Shown here in pieces: positions 10,263 to 19,760 of a stretch of 64,000 nt of DNA. Origin of the DNA: Coprococcus sp. (GTDB lineage: Bacteria; Bacillota; Clostridia; Lachnospirales; Lachnospiraceae). Each line of letters begins with the position of its first letter. Position 1 is the first letter of the stretch. Both the position numbers and the translations under genes were made by a program. Below the pieces are notes generated by a model. That model worked only from the letters and a program-made list of their open reading frames with translations. It did no database searches and was not told the origin of the DNA. Where the stretch lies: positions 117,621 to 181,620 of the forward strand of contig JAAWDY010000033.1 in assembly GCA_022793995.1 (NCBI GenBank). The letters are read 5' to 3'.

Positions 10263-11093
10263 ATGGTAAGTCTCACATTCGGGGAACAGGTTAAGATCAT
10301 ACTGAGCAGAAAGGGCATGACGGTGAAGGAGCTTGCAGAGGAGATCGAGACGAAGACCGGTAAAAAGATGTCCCGGCAGAATTTGACGCAGCGGCTGGGA
10401 AGAGATAATTTTCAAGAACAGGATATGCGGATGATCGCGGATATTTTAGGATGTCCTTTTCAGCTTACGATTCTGGAAAATGCAGAGACGGACAGCAATA
10501 TAGAGATCGAAGAAGGAAGGGCGCACATAGTCGTCTCAGAAGAAGTAGAAAGAGATCTGACGGTAGGCGAGCTTGTGGAAATGATGGGGGCAGAGCCGGG
10601 AATATGCGCTACGGACGATGAAGCAGAGCTTTCCGCTACGGACGATGAGACAAAATCGGAGAAAGAGAAAATGGGGACATCCGAAAGCGCGCCTGGGCAG
10701 GAAACGTCCGAACGGGAAGCCTCTGAACAGGAGGCGCCAAGTCAGGGGATGCTGGTAAAGAAGGCATTGAAAGAGAAGGAGATGGAGCCTAAGACGCATC
10801 TTGCGTCCGGGCGTAAGGAACGAAGGAAAGAGTACCAGGGGGATTTTCAGCCGATCAAAATGCGCGTGGATGAAGACGAGGACCGGGAACATGGGGATAT
10901 TAATCCTTATACCGGGCATGAATATCGCACGAACAGCGTCAGAATGCATCCGAAGCGCATCGGTTATGTACAGGTATACGATCGCAGGACCCATAAATGG
11001 ACAGATATGACAGAATGGGCGTTCCTGGGATTCGAGGAGAGAAAAAAGGCGATTCAGGGCAAGGACTATGAACCGCCCATCTATTTAGATTAG
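10263..11093 (+). CDS. helix-turn-helix protein with acidic low-complexity middle
   Basis: N-terminal HTH-like MVSLTFGEQVKIILSRKGMTVKELAEEIETKTGKKMSRQNLTQRL; acidic linker with duplicated ATDDE segments. Confidence 0.65.
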   Translation: MVSLTFGEQVKIILSRKGMTVKELAEEIETKTGKKMSRQNLTQRLGRDNFQEQDMRMIADILGCPFQLTILENAETDSNIEIEEGRAHIVVSEEVERDLTVGELVEMMGAEPGICATDDEAELSATDDETKSEKEKMGTSESAPGQETSEREASEQEAPSQGMLVKKALKEKEMEPKTHLASGRKERRKEYQGDFQPIKMRVDEDEDREHGDINPYTGHEYRTNSVRMHPKRIGYVQVYDRRTHKWTDMTEWAFLGFEERKKAIQGKDYEPPIYLD

Positions 11094-11097
11094 ACAG

Positions 11098-12537
11098 GTG
11101 AGAAAGATGGAATGGAATCAGTTATTATCTCCGGGACGCATGCGTCAGACAGGCGGAGGCATGAAGTATGCAAGGCCGGCGGATCTGCGGAGTGAATTTG
11201 AGAAGGATTACCATCGGATCATCGGAAGTGCATCGTTCAGGCGCCTTCAGGATAAGACGCAAGTATTTCCATTAGATCAAAGTGATTTTATCCGCACAAG
11301 ATTGACCCACTCCCTTGAAGTGTCCTCTTTTGCAAAGTCCCTGGGGCAGAATATTGGGGAAAATATCCTTGCGTACCGCAAAGATCCCCATTTTACGCCG
11401 CAGATGAAAGAAGATATCTGTAATATCCTGCTGTGCGCAGGGCTAATCCATGATATCGGGAACCCGCCGTTCGGCCACTTTGGGGAGGAGACGATCCGTG
11501 AATGGTTCCGGAAGCGTCTTGGGAAGATGAGTTTTCGCAGCATGCCGCTTACTGAGATCCTGCCGCCCCAGATGCGGGAGGATCTATATCATTTTGAGGG
11601 CAACGCGCAGGCGCTTAGGCTGGTGACGAGGCTCCATTATCTCGTGGATGAGTACGGGATGAATCTGACATACGCCCTTTTGGGAACGATCATCAAGTAT
11701 CCGGTTTCATCTCTCGAGGTTGACCCGGTTTCCGAGGATATCAAGGACAGAAAGCTTGGGTATTACTATGCGGACCGGGATGTGTTCCGGGAGATACAGG
11801 AGGCGACCGGAACCGAGGGAAAACGGCATCCGCTCGCTTTTATCCTGGAGGCGGCGGACGACATTGCATATAAGACAGCGGATATTGAGGACGCCTTTGT
11901 CAAAGGATTTTTTACCTACGGGCAGATCTGTGAGGAACTGGAATCGATTCGGGGCGGAGAAAAAGGTGCGGAGGAAAAGGGTTATTTTGATCCGCTAGAG
12001 AAGCTTAAAAGCTTGCGCCAGAGGGGGAAAGAGCGGGGCGAGAAGAATCCGGAGGAATATGCGGTGAAGAACTGGATCGTGCGGCTTCAAGGACTTTTAC
12101 TGAACTGCGCGACTTTTGGATTTACCTCAAATTACAAGGCGATCATGGAAGGCGATTATGGACATGATCTTTTTTATGGGACGTTTGGGGAAAAGCTCAC
12201 AGACCTTTTGGGGGATATGGCGTACCGCAGGGTGTTTTCATCGTCTGCGATCTATAAGATGGAGATGACGGAATCCGTGATACTCACATTTTTGATGGAT
12301 AAGTTTGTCGGTGCGGCGATGAAATATGAGAATCCAGATGAACAGCCTGATTCAATAGACAAAAGGCTGATTTCGTTCGTGTCGGATAACTATAAAAGCG
12401 CATACCATTTTCATAGTGAGGGGAAGAGCGAGGAGGAAAAGCTTTATTTAAGACTGCTTCTGTGTACGGATTATATCTGCGGGATGACGGACAGCTACGC
12501 GAAAAGACTGTATCAGGAGCTTAAAGCCATGTTTTGA
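11098..12537 (+). CDS. dgt: deoxyguanosinetriphosphate triphosphohydrolase (HD domain dNTPase)
   Basis: FRRLQDKTQVFPL, RTRLTHSLEVSSFAKSLG, HDIGNPPFGHFGE. Confidence 0.94.
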   Translation: MRKMEWNQLLSPGRMRQTGGGMKYARPADLRSEFEKDYHRIIGSASFRRLQDKTQVFPLDQSDFIRTRLTHSLEVSSFAKSLGQNIGENILAYRKDPHFTPQMKEDICNILLCAGLIHDIGNPPFGHFGEETIREWFRKRLGKMSFRSMPLTEILPPQMREDLYHFEGNAQALRLVTRLHYLVDEYGMNLTYALLGTIIKYPVSSLEVDPVSEDIKDRKLGYYYADRDVFREIQEATGTEGKRHPLAFILEAADDIAYKTADIEDAFVKGFFTYGQICEELESIRGGEKGAEEKGYFDPLEKLKSLRQRGKERGEKNPEEYAVKNWIVRLQGLLLNCATFGFTSNYKAIMEGDYGHDLFYGTFGEKLTDLLGDMAYRRVFSSSAIYKMEMTESVILTFLMDKFVGAAMKYENPDEQPDSIDKRLISFVSDNYKSAYHFHSEGKSEEEKLYLRLLLCTDYICGMTDSYAKRLYQELKAMF

Positions 12538-12636
12538 GGAAGATTAGAAACATAGAAGGTATTAGCATGTATTTTTTCGGATGACTTTGAATAGTTTAGA
12601 GTAGGCAGGAATGCGGAAAGGAGCGTATGACAAACT

Positions 12637-13773
12637 ATGAAGAAGTTCATCCGGTATTTATATGAATATCAAAATGGGAGACGCGTGCAGAACGTTGGTT
12701 TCGTCAAAGTGGAAGAGGCGGACGATTTTGCAGTGCTTCAGATTTATGGGAAGGGGTTTCCGGCGGCTGATGGACAGTCATTGGAAATTCTCGTTTTTTA
12801 TCAGGAACGCGGCGGGCGATGCGTGGGAATTCCTATGGGAAAAGTAACGGGAATAAGACCGATGTTCGGTTATCGCCTGGAATTTACGGTCGCGGACGTG
12901 GGAAGCAGGGAGAGATTCCGGGATATTTGTGGGGTTATTTTGTTAAGTGGAGGGAACGGCCCTGCAAAATGGTATGCAGCGATTTGGGACGAACGTTCCG
13001 TGAACATTGAGGGGATGGTTCGCCAGAGCGACTTAGAAAAGGCGGCTCAGATACCGATGGAGGAGCCCAAGACTGTACAGCAAGACCGGGAGCAGGAAAA
13101 GGTGGAAGAGGAGCCGCCGCAAGAAGGCCGTGGGCCGGAAGAGATGGAAAATGAGGAGCCGCTTAAATCCTATGAAATGGAAGAAGAGGAGCCGCCTGAA
13201 TCTCAGAAGGCGGAAGAAACGGAAATGCCGCCTGAATCTCAGAAGATGGAAGAAACGGAAGCGTCGCCGGAATCTCAAGAGATAAATGAACATGAAACAA
13301 ATGAATCAAAGATGCAGACGCATCCTTTTGAGGGAGAAGAAAGAGTAGAGATAGAAGAGCCGGAGGAGATGCCAGGCTCCCAGGATATGGAATCCGCGCA
13401 GGAGGAAGATACAAGGGAAGACGCGGCGTTTTTGGCTGACTCGGATCTGCCGCACGGCGATAACAAAGCCATCCACAAGATTACTCGGCAGGACATGGTA
13501 AGGCTTCCCAGGCGGGAATGGAAACTGGCGAATAATAATTTTCTCCTTCATGGCTGCCACAATTACCACCATCTTGTATCTTTTGAGAAGGATGGAAAAT
13601 GCTGGATCGGAGTGCCGGGCATCTATCACCCGAATGAGCAAAGGGCGGCCACGGCGTTTGGCTTCGATCATTTTATGCGGCCGGAGGAAGGGGAAATCGA
13701 GCTTTTGGAAGAAGAGAAGAACGACACGGAGGATTTCGGCTATTGGTGCCGGGTAGTCAGTACGGTTATCTGA
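12637..13773 (+). CDS. uncharacterised protein (possibly DUF6128-like) with central Glu/Pro tandem repeats
   Basis: Ordered N- and C-terminal segments flank a low-complexity acidic region with four 12-aa repeats. Confidence 0.65.
   Translation: MKKFIRYLYEYQNGRRVQNVGFVKVEEADDFAVLQIYGKGFPAADGQSLEILVFYQERGGRCVGIPMGKVTGIRPMFGYRLEFTVADVGSRERFRDICGVILLSGGNGPAKWYAAIWDERSVNIEGMVRQSDLEKAAQIPMEEPKTVQQDREQEKVEEEPPQEGRGPEEMENEEPLKSYEMEEEEPPESQKAEETEMPPESQKMEETEASPESQEINEHETNESKMQTHPFEGEERVEIEEPEEMPGSQDMESAQEEDTREDAAFLADSDLPHGDNKAIHKITRQDMVRLPRREWKLANNNFLLHGCHNYHHLVSFEKDGKCWIGVPGIYHPNEQRAATAFGFDHFMRPEEGEIELLEEEKNDTEDFGYWCRVVSTVI
13156..13299 (+). repeat. 4 x 36-bp in-frame minisatellite
   Basis: EPLKSYEMEEEE / PPESQKAEETEM / PPESQKMEETEA / SPESQEINEHET. 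Confidence 0.85.
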
Positions 13774-13858
13774 TAAGGAAATTTATTTATGTCTCCGGGA
13801 TTGGAATGGATGGCAGAGAGGCGGGAGCTTAAACTCCCGTGGTTCTGTCTTTTGATTG

Positions 13859-13888
13859 TAAAAACTCGCAGAATCAATCTGCGAGTTT
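13859..13888. terminator. bidirectional terminator between convergent genes
   Basis: AAAACTCGCAGA-ATCAA-TCTGCGAGTTTT. Confidence 0.8.
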
Positions 13889-13894
13889 TCCTAT

Positions 13895-14677
13895 TTACAA
13901 TTTCCTGCCTATCCTTTTTCCCGCTTCCTCAACCAGACTTCGTAAAAACAAAAACCGGTCTTCGTCCCGGTACTCGTCAATTCGCCCGGTAATCCCTACC
14001 GCGCCGGCGCATTCGCCGTCCTTCCCCGTTACAGGCACGGCAATACAGCCTACTCCAAGACTGAATTCCTCTTTGTCTGTCCCATATCCGCGTTCTCGGG
14101 TCAGCGTCAATTCACGTAAAAATTCTTTCCGGTCTGTAATCGTATATTTCGTATTTTTTTCCAATATACAATCCCCCAGTATCATTTCTTGATTTTCCAC
14201 CGTCATCTGCGACAGTATACATTTTGCTCCCGCGCTGGTATTCGGCGCCATCGGCGTATACAGATGGGCGATCAAGTTTACCGGAGCCTGGGAGAGAACT
14301 TGTTCAATATAGATCACATCATTTCCCCGCCGCACCGCAAACTGGGTCGTCTGCCCCGATTCCCGTGACAGCCATTCCATATCCGGCCGGACAAGGCTTC
14401 CGATGGAAGCCTTGTCCGCAAGCCGCGCTGCAAGCTGTGAAAATTTATACCCAAGAGAATACTGTACCGGCTGCTTTTCGCTCTGGAGTACATATCCTCT
14501 GAACGCCAGATTTTTCATAATACGGAAAAGCGAGGCGGCCGGAATACCTAGATCTTCCGCCATCTCCTTTAAAGTTTTTGCCTCGTCCGCCACAGACAAA
14601 TATTCTAATACATCCAACGCTCTTTCTACTGCCGGGACTGTAATATTCTCTTTCATCATTTCCTCCATTTTGTGCAT
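13895..14677 (-). CDS. IclR family transcriptional regulator
   Basis: VPAVERALDVLEYLSVADEAKTLKEMAEDLGIPAASLFRIMKNLAFRGYV HTH plus effector domain. Confidence 0.92.
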   Translation of the reverse strand: MHKMEEMMKENITVPAVERALDVLEYLSVADEAKTLKEMAEDLGIPAASLFRIMKNLAFRGYVLQSEKQPVQYSLGYKFSQLAARLADKASIGSLVRPDMEWLSRESGQTTQFAVRRGNDVIYIEQVLSQAPVNLIAHLYTPMAPNTSAGAKCILSQMTVENQEMILGDCILEKNTKYTITDRKEFLRELTLTRERGYGTDKEEFSLGVGCIAVPVTGKDGECAGAVGITGRIDEYRDEDRFLFLRSLVEEAGKRIGRKL

Positions 14678-14680
14678 GCT

Positions 14681-15358
14681 TCACCGTATTGTATACTCCG
14701 CTTTATCGGACGCAGGTCTGTCCAGAAATTCCTTTATCCCGTCCGCCATTGCGCACAATATAATGCAGCAAGAGACTGCCCCAGCATCCAAGACGCCGCG
14801 GGAGCGCTCCCCCAGGCGGCTGGAACGACCATATTTTGCCGCCATGTCCTTAGTCGAGTCTTGTCCGGCCTTGGCAGCCGCTTTCATTTCATCCAATGCC
14901 TCGGCAAAGTTCTTGTTCTCTCCAGCCGCGTTATTCAGGGCGTCTATGGCGGGCGCCAGCGTATCGACCAATGTCTTATCCCCTACCCTTGCTTCCACGA
15001 TATCGCAAAGTCCCTCAAACCCGGCTTCCAGCATCCGAACCAATTCTCCGGCTCCAATTTCGTCCATCCCTTCTCCTGCCTCAGCCATATCCATAAAAAT
15101 CGTACCGTAAATCGGACCCATGGATCCGCCGATCTGGTTCATCAGAATCATCCCCAGAGCTTCCAATCCTTCTGAAAATTCAAAATCTTTATCGCCGAAC
15201 TGTTCCGCGAACATGCTGAATCCTTTATTCATATTCATTCCATGGTCCCCGTCTCCAATCAGTCCGTCAACTTCCCCTAAATAGGCTTTATTCTCCTGAA
15301 CCGCCTTTACCATCCCCATTAGGACCCGCTTTCCATCCGCATTGTGAAATACTGACAT
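14681..15358 (-). CDS. dhaL: dihydroxyacetone kinase subunit DhaL-like
   Basis: DGLIGDGDHGMNMNKGF, GGSMGPIYG, motifs of DhaL/DAK2. Confidence 0.9.
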   Translation of the reverse strand: MSVFHNADGKRVLMGMVKAVQENKAYLGEVDGLIGDGDHGMNMNKGFSMFAEQFGDKDFEFSEGLEALGMILMNQIGGSMGPIYGTIFMDMAEAGEGMDEIGAGELVRMLEAGFEGLCDIVEARVGDKTLVDTLAPAIDALNNAAGENKNFAEALDEMKAAAKAGQDSTKDMAAKYGRSSRLGERSRGVLDAGAVSCCIILCAMADGIKEFLDRPASDKAEYTIR

Positions 15359-15378
15359 TTTTATGTCTCCTTTCTGCT

Positions 15379-16374
15379 CTATCCTTGTTTCAGTCCCATA
15401 CTGTTTACCGGCATGTCCAAAAGCTCTTTTAACTCTTCATCCAGTTTCATCACCGTCAGAGTTGCCCCCATCATATCCAAAGAAGTAAAATAGTTCCCTA
15501 CATAAGATTTATAAACACAAATCCCTTTCTCTGTCAAGAGTTTTTCAATCTCGTCGTAGAGGATATATAGTTCCATTACCGGAGTCGCGCCCAGACCGGA
15601 GACAAGAACCGCCACTTCGTCCCCCGTCTCAAAAGGGTAGTCTGGGAGGACAATATCCACCATACGTTTTGCCATTCCCGCCGCGTTTTCCAATTTGCAG
15701 ACTTCTACTCCCGGTTCTCCATGATGCCCGATTCCGACCTCCATCATCCCGTCTCTAATCTCAAAATTAGGATGTCCCACTGCCGGAAGTGTGCAGGGAG
15801 TAAGTCCGATCCCCACGCTCCGGGTATGGTCGATGGCTTTCTGGGCCGATGCAATCACCTCTTCCAGGCTTCCGCCGAGAGCCGCCCGTGCCCCTCCGGC
15901 TTTCCACATCAATACTTCCCCGGCCACACCGCGCCGTTTTTCCTTCTCTTCTTTTGGAGCAGACGCCACATCGTCGTTGGCAACTACGGTCTTCACGGCA
16001 ATCCCTTCCCGTTTCGCCATCTTCACCGCCATCTTTACATTCATATTATCCCCAGAATAATTTCCATAGAGGCAGGCCACCCCCTTTCCCTGGTCCGCCG
16101 CCTTGAACGCGTCTAGGAACGCCGCCGCCGTGGGAGAAGAACAGATCTCGCCAACAGCGACTGCGTCCACAAGATTTCTCCCGCAGTAACCGACAAAAGC
16201 CGGTTTATGGCCGGAACCGCCGCCCGTCACAATCCCCGTCTTTCCAGATGGGATATTTTTCGCCTTGATTACACGGGGATTTTCAGTTCCTTCCACAATA
16301 TCCGCATGTACTTTCAAAAATCCTTTTAGCATCTCGTCTACAACGTAGTCCGGATCGTTCAATATTCTCTGCAT
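15379..16374 (-). CDS. dhaK: dihydroxyacetone kinase subunit DhaK-like
   Basis: VVDEMLKGFLKVHAD, GKTGIVTGGGSGHKPAFVGYCG, GIGHHGEPGVE. Confidence 0.92.
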   Translation of the reverse strand: MQRILNDPDYVVDEMLKGFLKVHADIVEGTENPRVIKAKNIPSGKTGIVTGGGSGHKPAFVGYCGRNLVDAVAVGEICSSPTAAAFLDAFKAADQGKGVACLYGNYSGDNMNVKMAVKMAKREGIAVKTVVANDDVASAPKEEKEKRRGVAGEVLMWKAGGARAALGGSLEEVIASAQKAIDHTRSVGIGLTPCTLPAVGHPNFEIRDGMMEVGIGHHGEPGVEVCKLENAAGMAKRMVDIVLPDYPFETGDEVAVLVSGLGATPVMELYILYDEIEKLLTEKGICVYKSYVGNYFTSLDMMGATLTVMKLDEELKELLDMPVNSMGLKQG

Positions 16375-16394
16375 CTTCTTATGTCTCCTTCCAG

Positions 16395-17804
16395 TTAAGC
16401 CAGCATCTCCACATCAATATCCAGCATCTTGCAAATCATCTTCAATTCCTCCACATGGTCTCCATACACGGCGTGGCAATGGTTCGCGTCGAATTTATCC
16501 AGGAAAATCTCATGGTCGAAGGGCAGTTTTGCAAATACATGCGGCCATTCCTTTGTCGTCTCCGCTTCTTTTTCCTTCGGCATTTCTACGAACTCCGTAG
16601 GAATGACTGTCATCCGGTATTTCCCCTCGTAACGGTTCAGTCTTGCAATCGTTGCCGCCCCCGGCTTTGTCTGCAGATTCACATGGCATCCGCCGCCCGC
16701 ATAGATTTCCAGGCAGGGATACAAAGTCGTCTTTGCCAGATTCTCCTTATAGTCCGTTGTTCCTGTCGCATAGTATGTAGACTGGGAACCGCAGTTGCAG
16801 AAGATCATGACGTCGTTTTCGGCGTCGTAGTGGCGGATATCCATAAAGATAACCGGGTCGTTTGTAAGGAGCTTCAAGATCTGCATCGTCAAGGCAGCGT
16901 CGGAATCCGCCTCGCATGCACAGGCGCAGGGTTCCTTTGGGCCATCCCAGTCATACGGGTCGTTCATGAAAGCAGCGCTTAGACATTCTGTGCAGTAATG
17001 ACGGCTCATTTCATAGTGGCATTTTACTCCGATGAAATTATATCCGTTCTCCTTTACGATGGCTTTCGTCGCCTCATAGTGCCGAATCTGTTCTTTCAGC
17101 TTCTCCTTTGTCAGCCTGTCTCCATCATATGCAATGTTCCCCACATTGTCCGTTAGCCACTGAAACGCCTTCTCTACTTGCTCTGCCGGGACTTCTTCCG
17201 CTTTTCGCAAAATCTCCGACTGATCCATATGGTCCACATCCACGCCGAACTTTTTCTCCCAATCCTGCATGCTGACCGTAGCGCTGTACATCCCCAGGCT
17301 TCTTCCCCCAAGAAGTCCGTACTTTTGCCCGTTCAGCGCAGAAACGACTTTCGCGCATTTTGCAAAACGAATTAGCTTGCCAAGCACTGACGGATCCCGG
17401 AAATCCCCCGCCGCACGGAAATGCTCAATCCCCAGATGGTGCAGCGCCCCTCCTGCCGCAAGCATCGCCACCATTCCCGGCCAATCCGGATTCAGGTTCG
17501 CCGCCAGCATAAACGGACCTTTTCCATTCTGGGCCGCGACCGCTGAGAAATTGGGGAACGCAAAGACTCCATATGAAAAGATCGTTCCATCCACACCCTT
17601 TGCTTTTAGCTTCTCCGCTTCTTCCTTGGCCGACTGCACGCTATTCACCAAATGTTCCGCTACAACCACATCTACCGTCCCTTCTTTTCTCAGCTCCGCC
17701 TCAATAACGTCTACCTGAGCTTGAACGATCTCTTTCAGCTGCTCGTGTACCTCCGGATCCCCGTCTGAAAATCCTATGAGCCCTAAAACCGGTTTTCTTG
17801 CCAT
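16395..17804 (-). CDS. L-fucose/L-arabinose isomerase family protein (substrate unknown)
   Basis: Overall fucose/arabinose isomerase-like fold signatures (GGRSLGMYSATV, GVKCHYEMSRHY, ANHCHAVYGDH). Confidence 0.82.
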   Translation of the reverse strand: MARKPVLGLIGFSDGDPEVHEQLKEIVQAQVDVIEAELRKEGTVDVVVAEHLVNSVQSAKEEAEKLKAKGVDGTIFSYGVFAFPNFSAVAAQNGKGPFMLAANLNPDWPGMVAMLAAGGALHHLGIEHFRAAGDFRDPSVLGKLIRFAKCAKVVSALNGQKYGLLGGRSLGMYSATVSMQDWEKKFGVDVDHMDQSEILRKAEEVPAEQVEKAFQWLTDNVGNIAYDGDRLTKEKLKEQIRHYEATKAIVKENGYNFIGVKCHYEMSRHYCTECLSAAFMNDPYDWDGPKEPCACACEADSDAALTMQILKLLTNDPVIFMDIRHYDAENDVMIFCNCGSQSTYYATGTTDYKENLAKTTLYPCLEIYAGGGCHVNLQTKPGAATIARLNRYEGKYRMTVIPTEFVEMPKEKEAETTKEWPHVFAKLPFDHEIFLDKFDANHCHAVYGDHVEELKMICKMLDIDVEMLA

Positions 17805-17846
17805 GATGATTCCTCCTTATCCTGCTATGTTCTTCTTTGCACAATT

Positions 17847-17881
17847 TTTCATATATGAAATTAGTATACCATATATGAAAT
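17847..17881 (-). promoter_or_regulatory. candidate IclR-family operator/promoter for the isomerase-dhaK-dhaL-iclR operon
   Basis: Minus strand TAATTTCATATATG repeated exactly with 20-bp period around TATACT -10; one copy lies in perfect palindrome TTTCATATATGAAA. Confidence 0.65.
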
Positions 17882-18106
17882 TATTTTCTTCATATTAACA
17901 TACAGGTAAAAAAAATGCAATCAAAAGAGAACTAAAATCCCCATGAATCCCAGGAAAAGTCAAATATCCATGCAAGCATGGCTGCTTGGCTCGTTGCTTC
18001 GCGGGAATAAATTTGTGGAAAAGTTTCCCCGTAATTGCTATAATATTGAGAAAGGGAACAATATATGAGGACGGTCTTTTGAACCACGGATTGGAGAGAA
18101 AGGAAA

Positions 18107-18577
18107 ATGGGACAAAATCTGACGGAAGATGAACGATATATGAAAGAGGCCATCAAGCAGGCGAAAAAGGCATGGAAGCTGGGAGAAGTGCCGATCGGGT
18201 GCGTCATCGTATCAGAAGAGAAGATCGTAGGCAGAGGATATAACCGCAGGACGATCGATAAAAATACGCTTGCTCACGCGGAGCTTCAGGCAATTCGCCG
18301 CGCGGGGAAGAAGATGGGGGACTGGAGACTGGACGGCTGTACGATGTACGTAACCTTGGAACCCTGCCAGATGTGCGCGGGGGCGATTGTGCAGGCGAGG
18401 GTCAGGCGGGTCGTGATCGGCTGTATGAACCCGAAAGCAGGCTGCGCAGGCTCCATCCTGAATCTTTTACAGGTGAAAGAGTTCAACCACCAGGCAGAGA
18501 TCACGAAAGGAGTGATGGAAGAGGAATGTTCCGGGATGATGAAAGAGTTTTTCAGGGAACTTAGAAAAAACAGGTAA
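18107..18577 (+). CDS. tadA: tRNA-specific adenosine deaminase
   Basis: HAELQAIRRAGKKMGDWRLDGCTMYVTLEPCQMCAGAIVQARV. Confidence 0.95.
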   Translation: MGQNLTEDERYMKEAIKQAKKAWKLGEVPIGCVIVSEEKIVGRGYNRRTIDKNTLAHAELQAIRRAGKKMGDWRLDGCTMYVTLEPCQMCAGAIVQARVRRVVIGCMNPKAGCAGSILNLLQVKEFNHQAEITKGVMEEECSGMMKEFFRELRKNR

Positions 18578-18629
18578 CCCGCCGGGATTCCCTGTTTCGC
18601 TATGCCGCCTGTTCTTGGGCGGCGGTTAT

Positions 18630-19376
18630 TTATTTTTCTAATAATTTCAAAAACCGCTTGTCATTCATCTGCTCATTGGTAATATAGCTGCCGTCTAAAA
18701 ATAATGCATAAGTTGTGATTGGCGTTGGAGCATTTTGCGCGTCCTTTTTGTTCTGTAAATGAATTGACTTAAACTTTATGGATTTCTCTTTTGCAATGTT
18801 TTCAATGACAGGGACATATTTTGCATTAAACGGGCACTGGCTGGTGTAATATAAGACATACCCCATCTCATCAATATGGGGATGTTTCGCACATTCTTTG
18901 AACGTTGGCGGTAAAGCATTTTCTGTAAAAGGGAAATGCCATAACTGGATGCCATTATCCGCTTCATCGCTTATGGAAAACCCTTTGTGCTTCAGGAACC
19001 TTGGGTCCGCCAGAAATGGTTTTTTCTTTGCAGCAGATAAGATGCATAGCCCCTTTTTCCCCTTGTTCTTGCTATCTTCAATACAAGCATCCAACAGCTC
19101 TGCTGCATAACCATGCCCTTTGAGGGAGCCGGCCACCCATAGACAGTCAATATACATATAGTCATCCGCGATAATGGGATTCCATGCATGTTCGGCGGGA
19201 ATATATTCAATAAAACATTTTCCCCGCTGCTCGCTTTTTAAGAAAACTAAACCGTCATCAAAACGTTCTTTTAGCCAAAGCTTTTTTGACGACACTTGAA
19301 TATCATGATTATTTGAAATCGCACAACAGATATGTTCTTTTTCTATATTCTCGTTCGTTACTCTAATATATTCCAT
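18630..19376 (-). CDS. GNAT family N-acetyltransferase with YoaP-like C-terminal domain
   Basis: GNAT region YIDCLWVAGSLKGHGYAAELLDACIEDSKNKGKKG; C-terminal thioredoxin-like YYTSQCPFNAKYVP. Confidence 0.8.
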   Translation of the reverse strand: MEYIRVTNENIEKEHICCAISNNHDIQVSSKKLWLKERFDDGLVFLKSEQRGKCFIEYIPAEHAWNPIIADDYMYIDCLWVAGSLKGHGYAAELLDACIEDSKNKGKKGLCILSAAKKKPFLADPRFLKHKGFSISDEADNGIQLWHFPFTENALPPTFKECAKHPHIDEMGYVLYYTSQCPFNAKYVPVIENIAKEKSIKFKSIHLQNKKDAQNAPTPITTYALFLDGSYITNEQMNDKRFLKLLEK

Positions 19377-19432
19377 AAGGATATCACCGTAAATTCCAGA
19401 TATGCCGTTGTTTTATCACAGATTCTTTTACG

Positions 19433-19692
19433 TGCGCTGTGCGTCGAACCAATCTCCCCAAACGTTACCCTGGCAGTAAACTCAATCCAGGCTGCCTTAC
19501 GGCACCCAGGAGCTTCTGTTTAGTGCTGCTCCGTTCCCGGCCTGACACGGTTCGCAGATTCCTGCCGCGTAAGACCCGGATATCAACGCCACATACCAGG
19601 GGCAGCTTTGACAAAACAGGCCCTCGGCACAGCATCACCCCTACTATAGCGGATTGTAGGTACAGGGTACCGCTAACACCCCGGCTGCACGA
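19433..19692 (-). ncRNA. ffs: signal recognition particle RNA, large Gram-positive type
   Basis: Minus strand contains domain IV core GTGTCAGGCCGGGAACGGAGCAGCAC, distal pairing TACCCTG/CAGGGTA, GGTGTTAGCGGTACCCTGTACCTACAATCCGCTATAG; boundaries approximate. Confidence 0.9.
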
Positions 19693-19698
19693 GAATTA

Positions 19699-19727
19699 AT
19701 TTTACCCTGTTTTAGAAAAAATGTCAA
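19699..19727 (-). promoter_or_regulatory. promoter of SRP RNA
   Basis: Minus strand TTGACA-17 nt-TAAAAT immediately upstream of the SRP RNA. Confidence 0.8.
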
Positions 19728-19760
19728 CGGATTATGGGAGTTTTGTGGTAAAATATATTA

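Noticed and set aside
13033-13293. Arg/Phe-rich ORF (RRRFRFFHLLRFRR)
   Set aside because: Reverse reading of the Glu/Pro minisatellite, not a real protein.
13156-13299. Possible CRISPR-like array (36-bp units)
   Set aside because: Repeats are contiguous without spacers, in-frame, and degenerate; no cas genes in the window.
14403-15110. 235-aa plus-strand ORF opposite iclR/dhaL
   Set aside because: Antisense to two well-supported genes; Ser/Ala-rich reverse-frame artefact.
19439-19699. 86-aa plus-strand ORF
   Set aside because: Overlaps the SRP RNA on the opposite strand; RNA gene evidence is much stronger.
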